Counted from the first letter of the stretch, positions 11,822-23,758 are shown. The stretch: 64,000 bases of DNA from Oegoconia quadripuncta (GCA_949316235.1 OX438749.1:8326914-8390913); one strand, 5' to 3'. Notes: generated from the letters alone by a model not told the origin. Program-made: numbers and translations.

Positions 11822-11955
11822 ACATAAAGTCACGCCTGTTTTCCGTAGGCGTAGACACAGACTTCCACTTGCTACGATAATGACACACCTTTTTTGCTAC
11901 ATTCACTCTCATAAGAATGTTCATATATGCTCGTCGGTTTAGGGTACTCTTGGCT
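11822..11955 (-). mobile_element. LINE family T fragment
   Basis: GTCACGCCTGTTTTCCGTAG, GACTTCCACTTGCTACGATA and GCTCGTCGGTTTAGGGTACTC in the same order as 32305-32450. Confidence 0.65.
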
Positions 11956-12097
11956 AGGTATTCAATAGGTACTTATATTCTCCGTAATCTTTAAATTATT
12001 CTCCTTTTATCAACTTATTGAAAAAGACGAGAATACAGCCGTAGCGTTAGTACCTTAGATATTAATATTATTATAAGTATAAGCTGTAACGTCTCGT

Positions 12098-12275
12098 CCA
12101 AATTACCTGAGCGCTTGAAGGCGAAAGTCTTTATTCAATGTGTGTTACCAGTGACTTACACTGAAACGTGGTCTCTCACTATGGGCCTCATAAGAAAGAC
12201 CAAAGTCACGCAACGAGCTATGGAGAGGGCGATGCTCGACGTTTCACTACGTAATCGAATCAGGAATGATTCGCC
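12098..12275 (+). mobile_element. LINE reverse transcriptase fragment
   Basis: Frame reading TWSLTMGLIRKTKVTQRAME followed by RAMLDVSLRNRIRN, a conserved block near the end of some insect LINE reverse transcriptases. One frameshift upstream. A matching 3' end, GGCGGAGGCCTATGATCAGC, lies at 12550-12600. Confidence 0.7.
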
Positions 12276-12488
12276 TGACTAGCTACCACCATCTTATCTA
12301 AATCTGCATTCAAACAGCAATGTTAATAGCATTGTCGTGTTCCGGTTGTCAGAGATAAGATAGCCAGTCCCCCAAATGTGTTGGGGTTTCCGGGTCAGTA
12401 CGCTTCCATCTTCGACCTCATCTTCACTTAACATCAGGTGTGATTGAGGTCAAGTACCAACCCGTTATGCATAAAAAAAAAAAAAAAA
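12271..12488 (+). mobile_element. SINE Z, 5' truncated
   Basis: From GCCTGACTAGCTACCACCAT to AACCCGTTATGCATAAAAAA. It lies inside or next to a LINE remnant. Confidence 0.72.
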
Positions 12489-12906
12489 GTACGAACTCGT
12501 TGTGCATAAAAAAAATGTAGGCCGCTTTCAACCGGTCACTGGAATTCAACGGCGGAGGCCTATGATCAGCAGTGGACGTCATGTGGCTGATGATGATGAA
12601 ACTGTAACGAAATTTTGGAAATCGGCAGATCGCACTACATGGAAATACATGACCTAAATAACTGTTTTAATGCTTCAATACGAGATACTTGAGACTTAGA
12701 TCACTAAAGCGTACAGGCAGCGTGGTTCACATTGTGCGAGAAAGGGCATCAAAAAGTAAATTAAAATCTTCATTTTGAACAAAGAAACGGTCCGTTCCGT
12801 GATTCAGTAAAGTTCAAGGAATTTCTGCGGTATATTTTGCATTTGTTTATTATCATTGCCCAATGGGAATAAAGATTGGTCATGGGCTTTGCCAACTAAT
12901 ATAATA

Positions 12907-13270
12907 CAGGATGAATTTGAATTCGTGTAATTCCCATTAACTGGTGACGCCACTCTTGATTACGAACTACTTTACCCCAAGGAACCATAGTCGAATTTGA
13001 TCAAAAGATTTTCAATTACCCATATAAAATAAACCAACATTTTATGCTGAATTCCGCTTTAATTCCTAGTGAAAAGTTGTTCGTAATCAGGAGTGGAGTC
13101 AGCACCCGAAAATTATTGGACTTCCATACTAAATATGAAAGAAAGAAAGAAAGAAAAAATTCTTTATTGTACACAGCTTAAAAATATACACAGTGATATT
13201 ATTTTAACCTAAATATGGTTTCAGAATGGTTTATTTTGTAGTAATCGAAATTTTTTTGATCGATTTCGAC
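12907..13270. mobile_element. second copy of the CAGG..CCTG MITE, interrupted
   Basis: Begins CAGGATGAATTTGAATTCG at 12907 next to TA, follows the 43739 copy closely, is split by an insertion at 13138-13208 and loses its right end near 13270. Confidence 0.72.
13138..13208 (-). mobile_element. short retro-insertion with GAAA tail
   Basis: 71 bp flanked by perfect 9-bp duplications CTAAATATG (13129-13137 and 13209-13217). On the minus strand it contains AATAAAGAATT and ends in a TTTC repeat, like a very short LINE 3' end. Confidence 0.65.
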
Positions 13271-13384
13271 TATGGTTCTGCTATGCTCTTGTCGGTGGAG
13301 TAATGACCACGTCTCTCTAATAGATATTACACACAAATTATATTTAAAAAAAAAAAACAATTATTACACATGTATAACTCAATA

Positions 13385-13545
13385 AAATTAATTGTAAATA
13401 GGGAAGGCTCTCTATCTATCAGGCATAAACTGCAGAATCGATCGTATTTAAAATTGGCAGAAAGCTATAAGGACATAGGCTACTTTTAGCAGGCTTTCCA
13501 GTATTTCCACTCGGATGAAGACGCGGGCATAAAGCTTGTCTCTAA
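13385..13545 (+). mobile_element. Helitron-like 3' fragment
   Basis: Ends GAAGACGCGGGCATAAAGCT after a GGACATAGGCTACTTTT block, matching the 3' part of the other Helitrons. The 5' part is not recognisable. Confidence 0.4.
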
Positions 13546-13639
13546 TAATTTGAAGTAAGAAGCATTCATTGTTTCGTTTCATATTTTTTACAAAATAATA
13601 AACAATATTTTATTGAATCGAAATAAATTACACAACTTG

Positions 13640-13715
13640 TTGTAGCTTTGTTGTCTGTGGTAGTTAAAAACTGTGTTACAGACAACAATGTCTTCCCCAT
13701 ATATTTTGTACAATA
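13640..13715. repeat. dispersed repeat R, copy 2
   Basis: TTGTAGCTTTGTTGTCTG, AAAAACTGTGTTACAGACAA and TCTTCCCCATATA match copy 1 in the same order. Confidence 0.5.
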
Positions 13716-14210
13716 AGTAAATTTGGTAGGTATTCGTACGTAACAAATTATGTTTGCCATCTAAAGGTGTAGAGGGTTTGGAAAGTATATAAATATAAGT
13801 AAATAATAGATATAAAATGTATTTGAATATATACAGGATATACATCTACAAAATTCTTTGTTGCACTTATGTTATATTTCGTTCATATAGTAACATATAC
13901 ATATAAGTTGATAGATACCTGTATACATAAATACATTCCTATATATTAATATATTTAATTAGGTTAGATTCTGAATAGCATTGTATAAATTGTGCACAGC
14001 ATTTGATCAGTTGATTAGAAGCAAATTTACCTAGAATAATTTTACAGTAGGACAGAAGAAAACAAGTTTTACTTCCTACCTGAATTAAGCATTAATTACA
14101 AAAAGTTAAATAGGAAGTGTTTGAGTGGGATTAGTCTTACGAGTTACATGAGTTCACTAATCGAAAATTAAGAAAACCTCCGATGAAACAAATAGTTATA
14201 TCATCTAGAT

Positions 14211-14516
14211 CAGGGGTGGGCAAACTTATTTCATGAGGGGCTAGAACACGTAAAAAATTGGCCGTGGGCCTTAATTCACAATAAAAAAAACCATTTTGTT
14301 TTGAATTTTTATGATAAATGTTAAAGTTAGAAATTTATAGAAAAACAAATTTAACTTTTATTTGAAGGTCCTGCCATGTTTTCATGCATGTTCGAGCTGC
14401 TATGATGTTATCGTCAGTTCGCCTACTTCTAAGGCAACTGCCTTCCATATCTTTATGAAATGTAATAAAGTCCTTCGCGGGCCGGAGTATGCACGTGAGC
14501 CATACTTTGCCCACCC
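14211..14516. mobile_element. hAT MITE with perfect 8-bp target duplication
   Basis: Left end CAGGGGTGGGCAAAC and right end TTTGCCCACCC form hAT-type inverted repeats. ATCTAGAT is present on both sides (14203-14210 and 14517-14524). 306 bp, non-coding; the last bases of the right end are missing. Confidence 0.85.
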
Positions 14517-14559
14517 ATCTAGATAGACCAAATCAACTGTGTTAAAAGTTAAATATCTT

Positions 14560-14740
14560 GTAACGGCTTAACCGGGTTCCATCTTAAAACAACGTCCACC
14601 TTTCGAAATATACAGAAATACACACGAAAGTCGCTTGCCGTTAAAATGTCCAACTATAGATGTGTGTAAAGTCCCTTAATCGCCTTTTACGACACTAATG
14701 GGAAGAGACGGGTTGGTTCTATTCTTATTACGTGCCGAAA
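14560..14740 (-). repeat. repeat family U
   Basis: AAAACAACGTCCACCTTTCG, AAGTCCCTTAATCGCCTTTT and GGGAAGAGACGGGTTGGTTC in reverse orientation. Confidence 0.6.
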
Positions 14741-14750
14741 TCACACAGCA

Positions 14751-14824
14751 CGCGAGGGGTAAATGTTTGTATGATGAATACGAACACGTGTTCGTATTCA
14801 TCATACAAACATTTACCCCTCGCG
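14751..14824. repeat. perfect 74-bp palindrome
   Basis: Two 37-bp arms with no spacer, centred at 14787/14788 on AACACGTGTT; outer ends CGCGAGGGGT and ACCCCTCGCG. The right arm is part of a SINE Y; the left is its exact inverted copy. Confidence 0.93.
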
Positions 14825-14895
14825 GGATTCGAACCCGCAACCGTTGGTTTCGCTGACAGGGTCACTATCCACTACACCAATCGGTTGTCGTTCAA
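14789..14895 (-). mobile_element. tRNA-derived SINE, family Y, head part
   Basis: Reverse copy with GGGATTCGAACCCGCAACC and CCACTACACCAATCGGTTG. Its inner part forms the right arm of the palindrome at 14751-14824. Confidence 0.75.
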
Positions 14896-15604
14896 CATTG
14901 CTAAGAACCACCGCTAGAAAACCTGCTTTCAAATAAAAAATCGCATTCAAATCGGTTTACCCGTTTAAGAACCACAGTGGCACAGACAGACACACACACA
15001 TTCATATAGCAGTTAAACTCATAACACCTCTCTTTTTGCGCCGGGGGTGAAAAAGGGAAATTAATCATATATCCAAATTCGGAGAAAGAGGTTATATTAC
15101 TAACAATATTTTGGAACAACACTAACCGAATGACGACATAATACCTACTTATTTTTGATTCGCATTGCTACTTCTAACAAAGTATATAAATATATATAAA
15201 TAGGTATTTTTTTATCCAACACCAACAAGTAAATGTCGTACCATTTGATGAGATATTACATTTTTAATCATTCGTTTGGCCGCTAGATTACATTTTACGT
15301 CGGAAAGGTCGTTAAGGGAGTCCAGACTTAATAATATTTGCACGTTGAAAAGTATTTTATGCTAATTTGGAGAGTTTTTGTGTCCGCGGCTACGTCAAAC
15401 CACCAAAATCTATTTTAAAAATCAGAAACCTACCTAGCCTAGTTTTTATATAGCTGAAGAAAGACCGTAAAGAGCTTGTGTTTGCTTGTAGGTTTCTCTC
15501 TAAGTTAGAACGTAATTGTGGGCCCGAGCTATACCCCACTGAAATTTAATTCTCTGCGGATCTATTTTTATCTTCTTCTTCGTCGTGTTAATAAAAAAAA
15601 ATAT

Positions 15605-15864
15605 CCTCAGACATACACACAGCGCCATGTAGTTCCACAGTAAGCAACTATAGGCTTATGTTGTGGATACCAGATGGTTGATATACTACATAAATACATT
15701 TTTTTTTTGTAAATAAATACTTATTTTAAATGAAAACATCCATTACTCGGGTACACATGTCCGTATTCATCACACAAACATATGCCCCCCAGGACGATTC
15801 GAAACCGCAACCTTTTGGTATAGTGGCTAGAGTTGCTAACCACTACAACAAACAGGTCGTCATT
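15605..15864 (-). mobile_element. SINE X
   Basis: Full-length reverse copy from CAGCGCCATGTAGTTCCAC to AACCACTACAACAAACAGGTC; the box B region is mutated (GATTCGAAACCGC). Confidence 0.75.
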
Positions 15865-16127
15865 AATATATTATCAACGGTTAATATGTCCAATTATATT
15901 TCATCCGCCCAAAATTTATCACAACTACGGCATTGTCTGCAGCCACGTAATGATCCTCCATGACACAAGTGGAGGGGCACAGAGGGCAAGAGAGCCAGTA
16001 CGCCATGTTTTGAGATGGGGTTTCACAATCGCAGTGTATTTGATACTTGGTATTAAACTGGACTGACCTCCCTGGGTGTTTCAAGGGGATATTAGAGACT
16101 ACTCACACAGACAAGCACTTCTTGGCG

Positions 16128-16655
16128 TTCAAACTTTAATTCTTAATATTTTCTTTTAATTACTACCACTCCACTAGGCCTGCAGAATTATTCTCTATAC
16201 TCTCTTATAATTACTACCTTCCTATCTTCTTATCTATCTATATATATCTATCAGATAGCTATCAGACTTAATTCTCAATACTTTCGGCTAATTACTACAC
16301 CACTAGGCCATCAGACTACAATACAATACAATACAAATACTCTTTATTGCGCAAAATAATTTACAATAATTTTGATGATAACAATAGAATACAATTAGGC
16401 GGTCTTATCACTAAAAGCGATCTCTTCCAGACAACAACAGACTAATTCTCGATACTTTCTTATAATTACTAAGACCATCAGACTTAATTCTCTATATTTT
16501 CTTATAATTATTGCCCACCACCATGCCATCAGACTTAATTCTCGATACTTTGTTTTAAGCACCTTAATCCTTTATACTTTCTTATAAATACTACCCTCCA
16601 CTAGGCCATCAGACTTAATTCTTGATACTTTCTTCTAATTACTACTCACCACAAA
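16128..16655. repeat. degenerate minisatellite, about 55-60-bp unit
   Basis: About seven imperfect units of CATCAGACTTAATTCTCGAT-ACTTTCTTATAATTACTA-CCACTAGGC type, interrupted once by the element at 16318-16433. Confidence 0.8.
16318..16433 (-). mobile_element. LINE/SINE 3' tail inside a minisatellite
   Basis: AATAC repeats, CTCTTTATTGCGCAAAATAA and ATTAGGCGGTCTTATCACTA, the reverse of the tail at 50575-50700. Confidence 0.65.
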
Positions 16656-16859
16656 AGTTATATTCTGTCACAACCACACAGAATACAACCACCCAATTCG
16701 CTTAGTTACGTAATATATCTAAGAAAATCAAATTCCTTTGTACGAACCCGTTTTGTGTAACGAAAATAAAAAATACTCAATAGTTTCAATCATTTCCAGG
16801 AGACAATTCTCACGGGATCAGTCTTTTATAAGGGAAAGTAAGATTGGACTTGTAGCCCC

Positions 16860-18540
16860 AGAGTACAGAACATCCGAAAAGAATCTGGATTTACATTATA
16901 TTACCTGAAAGGGCCTCTGCACAGATTACGTGTTTATTAGATTTAAAACAAGCTCTGAAGGTTACTCGCACCACAGAGGAACAAAACACTACTTGTAAGG
17001 GACCATAATACAATTACTAAACTATTTGTAGATTACGGAATGTTAGAGCAGGAGCTTATCGGTTTAGTGAACATTCCATATATTGGTCAATTTGCTCGTT
17101 ATTTAGATGTGTGTGACACAAAGAGGAAGGATGATCACAGACGGGGAAAAGTAAAAGAGACCTGAGATGAACAATACGTGGAAGGAAAATCATCCTGGAT
17201 GACGAGCAAGCACAGCAAAGAGACGCGAAACACTTTAGTGTTTCGTGCCCTTTTTGACAGTTGATTTATAATCATCACTAATTGAAGTAAGCTTATGTCT
17301 ATGTTCATATAAAGGCCCAATAGAAAGTTGTGATACCTGATTTATAAATGCCCATAATAGAGAAAAACACGAGAAGACATAATTAACCAATTTTACACAG
17401 AGACCGTCTGAAGAAATATAGATTTTAATATTCTTTGAATTGTGTTATTATGTTATAGTTATAAATTATATATAAAGTGTATTGTGTTGTGTTGTACTGT
17501 ATTCTTCGGTATGTATTATTTATTATCACCTAATACTCCTGCGTTTGCGTCAAATTTTCAAAAAGCACGTTTAAAAACCTGGTTTCCTAATTGAAATTAT
17601 TATTCCTCGCTTAAAATACCTACCTACCTCCTACTTCAGTATAGTATACAATCCGAGAAATCTTCAATAGGTAGCTCTTATGGCTTGAAATTCAATTCTA
17701 GCGTAGGTTTCTAGCATTCTCTGTGATTGCAATCTCGGCTCGCTGATAGACCGGACGGTTACGGGTCACAGTACGTTGAGAGCTAAGCAGCAATACAACA
17801 CCGTATTTCTTTACTATTCAAAGTTTAAAGATGGCAGAAAATTCTTGACGAACGTGAGTGATGCTATATCTGCGGTTGTTGAATGATTTACATCAAAGAC
17901 GCTACAATTTACTTCATAATTAGAAAAAACCACGTGCATAAAATTCACGCTGTTACTTTTTCTTTATGAAGGACTGTGACGCGTTTGACCATCACCTCAC
18001 TTGGTGGAAAATGACGATTTGGTCGAAGATGACAATGGTGAATCATAAAATGAGGCATGGTATTCTAGTAAATACCTTGAACATTGTAAGCTTATAAGAT
18101 TCTGGGAACATCAACGACGTCGCCGATAAGCAATACACTGCTAGCAGTACGCATTATGAAAGATTATGATTTTAGTATAAACGAAGACTTGGAGCTCGTG
18201 GACACCACACTATATTTATAGGAATTACATCTGATACAGGACGCAAAGGTCCACATATCGATTTTTAGCTAGTTCCACAGCAAAACGGCAAACTAGTTTC
18301 GTTCAGCAAAAGCGAGTGGGTCGGTCAATTTATAAGTTAGGCCCCAGAATGTCTCGTAGGAATCAAACTAAACAAATTGGTGTTTTAACTTTAGCATCAA
18401 AATATATTGAAAAAACATAAGACCAGCAAGAGAACTAGGATTATTTAAGAAAAATAGTGATAGGTAGAAATACAAAATACAATAGCTTGCTGTTTAAATT
18501 AGTCAGACAAAAGCTTAATTCAAAAGACTATTATAATAGT
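16860..18540. other. intergenic, nothing recognised
   Basis: No coding or repeat signal that I can support. Perhaps decayed LINE sequence at 17940-18060. Confidence 0.4.
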
Positions 18541-18545
18541 TAAAG

Positions 18546-18790
18546 ACTACCTGTTTGGTGTAGTGGTTAGAAAGTCTGACCTAGTGGTCAGACAGACAGA
18601 CAGTGGTATAGTTAACAAAAGGTCACGGGTTCGAATACGGATACGTGTACCCGAGTTAAAGATGTTGTCACTTGTAATAAGTATATATTTAAAAAATAAA
18701 TGTATTTGTGTAGTTATTTATTTTATATTTTATATATTTATTTATTTAATAATTGTGATTTTGTTTGTTTTTGTATGTATATTATTTTGT
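18546..18790 (+). mobile_element. SINE X
   Basis: Forward copy: CTGTTTGGTGTAGTGGTTAG head, GGTCACGGGTTCGAAT box B, then a degenerate AT-rich body. A CAGA expansion lies between the boxes. Confidence 0.7.
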
Positions 18791-20071
18791 AAAGTTTGGA
18801 TATTTTAAAAGATATATTGTTATAGAAGTTCTTATCGCTTCTTCACCCTGTAATCGTTCCACCGTATGAAGCAATGTAGTTTATAATAACATGGTTTTTC
18901 AATGTAATCTAAATTGAAGATAAAACTTTTTGACGTTTGGTTATAACGTCTTGCTCTCGCATCAACTGCTCTGATAATTGTCACAATTAGGTCCACGAAG
19001 AAAATCACCACATGCAAAGACAATAGCCGTACAACACCATAATCGGATTCTCTGTAGTTAAGGCAAGACAGTAATAGTTGATTCATTTAAGTTTTTAACC
19101 AACTTCTACCAAAAAAGGAGGAGATTCTATGTATGTATGTATTTTTTTATATTCAAAAGTTTAGAAGATCAATATTCGTCACATCATAAACAACATTTAA
19201 GTCATTATAACTTTTCCAATACGTATAGCAGATCCGAACTATTTTGAATAGTATTCTCTTCTACAAAACATGTGTTGAGTTACTGGTTGCTTTATTACGA
19301 TAACTCTTATATCTGACAGTTAATTAGATATAAGTGAGCTGTGCTTTTTTTATTTTTACGTTTCATTGTTATAGGAATGAAGATGTATGTGGAAGGGACG
19401 CTGTTGAATTAGATAGGGTGAACGTCATATTACATTTTTAAGCTAGATAAGTCTGCTTCTTTCTCATGATATCTTCTGGTTATTAAATATTCTATGCTAT
19501 ACTTTAATTCATTGCTGAATGTAGGTTACCCTAGGCACGTCTTAAGTCTAGATTGTCTCTATACTTCAAATTTTACCTGAATTATACCAGTGATTTTTCA
19601 GTAGTTTAGTGGACGAATACTTATAGGGTTTCCGTTTTGAAGGAATCTTACGACCAGATTGGTGGAATTCGGAATCATTTTTCATTGAAGTTCATCTCGA
19701 CACCTAGCCAACTCGTGACAAAGGTTTACGTCTGATCGTGATATGGAATACGGATCGTTCGCAGTGTTCTGTGCGCGGGAGTTCGAGGCCGAGCGTTGCC
19801 AATATCGGGGGCGTGGCTGCACCGAGAGATGGTGCAACTACATCGAACTAAATATTAGGGAGTTAACTTTAGATAGCGGTAATAAATGAACCAAATATTT
19901 CAATTATAATGGCAAGTTGCCAATGGATACCTAATTGTTTGTAGAACCTATAAAATTTAAGTTAGCTAACTTTATAGGTTCTGAAATGGATCTATATAAA
20001 ATTGAAGTAGGATCATAGATTCATGTAGCAGGATCAAACCGAGATCTATTTTACTTCTCACTGTACACATT

Positions 20072-20180
20072 CATAAGCCCCAACCCACATGGGGCCAGCG
20101 TGGTGGACTACGCCCCGTACTCCCTCATAACGATGGAAGGCCTATATCCCTGCAGTGGGATGTTTACGGGCTGATGATGT
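20072..20180 (+). mobile_element. SINE W tail fragment
   Basis: Contains GGGGCCAGCGTGGTGGACTA and CCCTGCAGTGGGATGTTTAC and ends GGGCTGATGATG. Confidence 0.7.
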
Positions 20181-20246
20181 TGTATACAATCGTACACTGA
20201 GCTGTAGCCCATTTGCTGCATGCAGCACACATATTTGTCGACCCTG

Positions 20247-20506
20247 TTTGATGTAGTAGAAACTCTGACCACTATACCAAAAGGTCGCGGGTTCGAATCC
20301 CGCAAGGGCCATATGTTTGTATGATGAATACGGTCACGTGTACCCAAATTATAGATGTTTTCATTTATAATAAGCATTTATTTACAAAAAAAAATGTATT
20401 TATGTAGTATATCAACCATCTGGTATCCACAACACAAGCCTATAGTTGCTTAAAGTGGAACTAGAAGGCGCTGTGTGTATGTCCAAGGATATTTATTATT
20501 ATTACA
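20247..20506 (+). mobile_element. SINE X
   Basis: Forward copy with GGTCGCGGGTTCGAATCCCG box B, TGTATGATGAATACGGTCAC body and a tail ending in GGATATTTATTATTATT. Confidence 0.78.
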
Positions 20507-20554
20507 TATACTTTAGCATTCTGTTCTACAAAGTTTTATAATAAATTCTCTCAA

Positions 20555-20723
20555 AACTTTATCTAGTCCCAGATTGTACTACGGGTAAACATACATAAAT
20601 ATTTATATAAACATCCATGACTCGAGAATAAGCACAAATTTTTAACCCTAGCGAGATATGAATCCGCAACTATTAGTCTCGAAAGCAGGGGTCATTCATT
20701 ACCCACTACACCAATCAGTCGTC
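20555..20723 (-). mobile_element. SINE Y, degenerate
   Basis: TTATCTAGTCCCAGATTGTAC tail, CATCCATGACTCGAGAATAA body, CCACTACACCAATCAGTCG head in reverse orientation. Confidence 0.68.
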
Positions 20724-21352
20724 AGGTCAGTCTACACCTACCTACTTATAATCCATGTACAGGTGTAAACTTAAGATGGCGCTCAAGGGGCAGCTACCCG
20801 GAACCGTAGTATAGTAAATAACGCTCGTAAAAGTCTTTTGGATTACGTAATCTAGTTCTGCATTCGCAGGTTTTGAAGTAACTGCAGATTCAAAAAGTTG
20901 GAAATTTTCACAAAACTCACCATTTGTCTCACTTATCTACTGATATGAATCTACATCAATAACTAAAGGCTTGACTTAACACAGAGTGCTGGAAGTCCGA
21001 TAGGGAAATTTTTACACAAAAATTTTATCATATAAATTGACTGCTACTAACAAAGGATAGGTAACCCTCAGTCGAATTGTAGAACTTGTCCAATAAAGTG
21101 TAGGTAATTTGATTCGATTATATTTTATGTCGATTTTAATAACATCGATACAAAAAAATAAAGAGAATTGTAGCTGAATATAGTGTCTTTTTAAGGACAA
21201 CTGTAAGATTTCGTAAGCGACGGTAATGAGGTGGAACATTATGATCGGAACAAGATCGTTACAAGTAACAGTCGATGACGGGCTACTTGCTGCATCCGAA
21301 TGGGTTATCCACAAGCATTGTTGTATGTGAAAGGTTTTATTCGATGTGCAAA

Positions 21353-21500
21353 AGAAACACTCGTATGCGAAGTTAAACAACATCCGGCACGTCAGTCCTT
21401 GGATGGGTGACCACTTAATAGCATTTCCTTTATGAATGTATTCGTGTTTCGGAAGGCACTAAACAGTACCGACGGTAACCGACAGTAACAGTTGTTCTCA
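21353..21500 (+). mobile_element. 5S rRNA-derived SINE-like copy 1
   Basis: GAAGTTAAACAACATCCGGC followed by GTCAGTCCTTGGATGGGTGA matches the second half of 5S rRNA (box A, intermediate element and box C region). The tail GTGTTTCGGAAGGCAC..CAGTTGTTCTC is shared with the copy at 36885. Confidence 0.65.
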
Positions 21501-21532
21501 AAAATAAAATTCAGCAGTTACTCGTATATATT

Positions 21533-21775
21533 TTTTACATACTGTTTGGTGTATTGTGGTTAGAAACCCTTACTGATATACTAAAAGGTCGGGGGTTCGA
21601 ATCCTGCTAGGGGTATATGTTTGTATCATGAATTCGGACATGTGTACCGAGTATGGATGTTTCGTTTATTATACTTATTTGTGTAGTATATCCACCATCG
21701 GTATCCACAACATAGGCCTAGGGCTTAGATGCCTCTGTTTGTCCAAAGATGTTCATTATCATTATTATACTTACT
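21533..21775 (+). mobile_element. SINE X
   Basis: Forward copy, head CTGTTTGGTGTATTGTGG, box B GGGGGTTCGAATCCTGC; the tail is shortened. Confidence 0.72.
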
Positions 21776-21977
21776 TTGTTTTAGGATAACCATATCCAAA
21801 CGCTCCGTTCACGATACCGCATCGGCCCTCGTATTACCTGACATTTAGCACTTAACTCGCGCATTCCAATTAGGTGTCAATTAGTAAAAAAATCTGAAAA
21901 TCTGATGATATTTAAAACTATACATATTTCCATTCGTTATCCATATACTTTTTTATTATTCACATATTAAACAAATT

Positions 21978-22307
21978 TTAACCGCCTCCGTGCCTCAATG
22001 TAAACAACATTGGGTTTTCGATTCGGAGGTCGCGGGTTCGATCCCCAGCGGGGTACATATCTAGTACTCGGTTTAGTTGGTGGTAGGGCATTTTAAATGT
22101 CCGCCTGGCTAGCTACCACCATCTTATGTAAATCTGCCGCCAACAGCAATGTTAATAGCATTGTTGTGTTCCGGTTGTCAGAGATAAGATAGCCAGTTCC
22201 CCAAATAAGATGAGGTTTCCGGGTCAGTACGCTACCACCTTCGGCCTCATCTTCAGGTGAGATTATGGCCAAGTGCTAACCCGTTGTGCATAAAAAAAAA
22301 AAAAAAA
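21978..22307 (+). mobile_element. SINE Z, full copy
   Basis: Intact head with TCGCGGGTTCGATCCCCAGC, full body and a 16-base A tail after CCGTTGTGCATA. Confidence 0.82.
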
Positions 22308-22556
22308 CATAAACGATCGTTATGGAGATCTATGGGAGAGGCCTATGTTCAGACGTCCTGATGCTGATTATGAAGTAATTAACGGCCATCTCAGTTTAGC
22401 CTTGAAGGCGCGTTCAAAAGCGAAAAAGTTGCATGTTTATAAAATGTTTATGGGTATCAAACATAAACCCTGCTAGGGCACAACAATTAAATTTAAAATG
22501 CATGCACATAAATATGCGGATTACTATAATACTTAAATGTCCTCAATAATTATATC

Positions 22557-22994
22557 TTGTCAAAGTCAAAGTCCAAAATGCTATATTTTGTTGGTACATA
22601 GAGTACACTTAAAATAGTCAATTTTACATTTTTTAAGCTACTGCCTGTTCAAAATGCAATTTTCCCCTGAGAAGAATAAGCAAGAAACTAGAAGGGTTGC
22701 TCTTTTAAAATCAGGCTTTGATGTTATGTAAAGGTTTTTATATTACAAAAAGGTTTTTATATTTAATTTTGAAATAGATTGTCATGCGAACGATCTGATT
22801 ATGTCCAGAGATGATTATCATCTAAATAGTCTGATATTTTATAATATGCTTTGTTAATAATTTTCTGTTTTATAGTATCTTTAAATTTATTGAGAGGAAG
22901 ATTTTGTATATCAACTGGAACCATATTGAAAAAGCGTATAAATAACCCTTTGAATGAATTACTGACTTTGCGGAGGTGACTTATGTGACCTGCA

Positions 22995-23029
<35 letters not shown>

Positions 23030-23340
23030 AGAATGGGATCGCTCTTGACCTTAATCTGGACTAATGTCGAGATAAGGTCTACGATGGAACGAGCTTTCCC
23101 AGAAGATGCCTATTTAACCTGACTTTATCTTTATTTCTTGTATTGACATCATGTTTATCACTATTTTTCCTAAATAATGCTATATTTTTTTTGACATACA
23201 TTAGATTTTCAAAAATGTACTGTGACGAAAAGGTTAGTATGTTAAACACTTTAAACCTATCTCTAAGTGACACTGCAGGTCAGGCAAAGATTGTATTTAT
23301 ATCCGCGGCATTTCCCCACAGCAAGATCCCGTAAGCTTGC
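22557..23340 (-). mobile_element. LINE ORF2 C-terminal remnant, family V copy 1
   Basis: Minus strand: reverse-transcriptase tail region with SLRDRFKVFNILTFSSQYIF and ENLMYVKKNIALFRKN, then NTRNKDK, where another LINE end is inserted, and a 3' end with TTTGAC repeats and AATAAA-like signals. Pseudogenised; clade probably Jockey/CR1-like, not tested. Confidence 0.72.
22993..23118 (-). mobile_element. truncated LINE 3' end inserted in LINE V
   Basis: Minus strand: frame fragment LNRHLLGKL, then a short 3' region ending in a run of about 28 A. The flanking LINE continues at CTTTATTTCTTGTATTGAC as in the uninterrupted copy at 58039-58722. Confidence 0.75.
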
Positions 23341-23519
23341 TAGCTAGCTTTCCGGTTTCTTGCTCTAAAATTGCATTTTTACTTGGAATATTTGGTTCAT
23401 GAACGGCCAAAGCAATGCTCTATGAAAGAGTCATCAAAAAGTCTAATATATGAGAATTAGGTTATCCACTTCTAGAACCGCAAAGGATACACACATTCAA
23501 TAGTCTTACGTCCGTATTA

Positions 23520-23758
23520 TTGATGCATAACCTCCTCTTCCTACTAGAAAATTCGACGGTTCATTCATTCATAATGCGATCAGCGAAGGCATGGAACTCC
23601 TGTCAGTCAGGATCAGTCTTTCCTGAATCCTACAACCTTGGGATCTTCAGGAGCAGGGTCAATAGGCATCTACTGAGATCACGTGCTTCATCTTCGGCCA
23701 CATCGTCACTTCCCATCAGGTGAGATTGTGGTCAAATGCTTATCCAGTTAACCATAAA
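23520..23758 (+). mobile_element. LINE ORF C-terminus and 3' end
   Basis: Frame with RSAKAWNSCQSGSVFPESYN and LGIFRSRVNRHLL, the typical W-N-x-x-x..VFP-x-x-YNL end of non-LTR reverse transcriptases, a stop at 23721-23723, then a short 3' UTR and A run. Confidence 0.72.

Noticed and set aside
18832..19086. 84-codon minus-strand frame with a membrane-like stretch
   Set aside because: Hydrophobic segment only; no splice context, promoter or recognisable family, so left out as a gene.
20283..20312. tRNA-like GGTTCGAATCCCGC segments in several places
   Set aside because: All belong to SINE families X, Y or Z in full or partial copies; no cloverleaf with matched acceptor stem was found.
21012..21383. 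123-codon minus-strand frame
   Set aside because: No protein-like pattern, and it runs into the 5S-derived copy; probably chance in AT-rich DNA.
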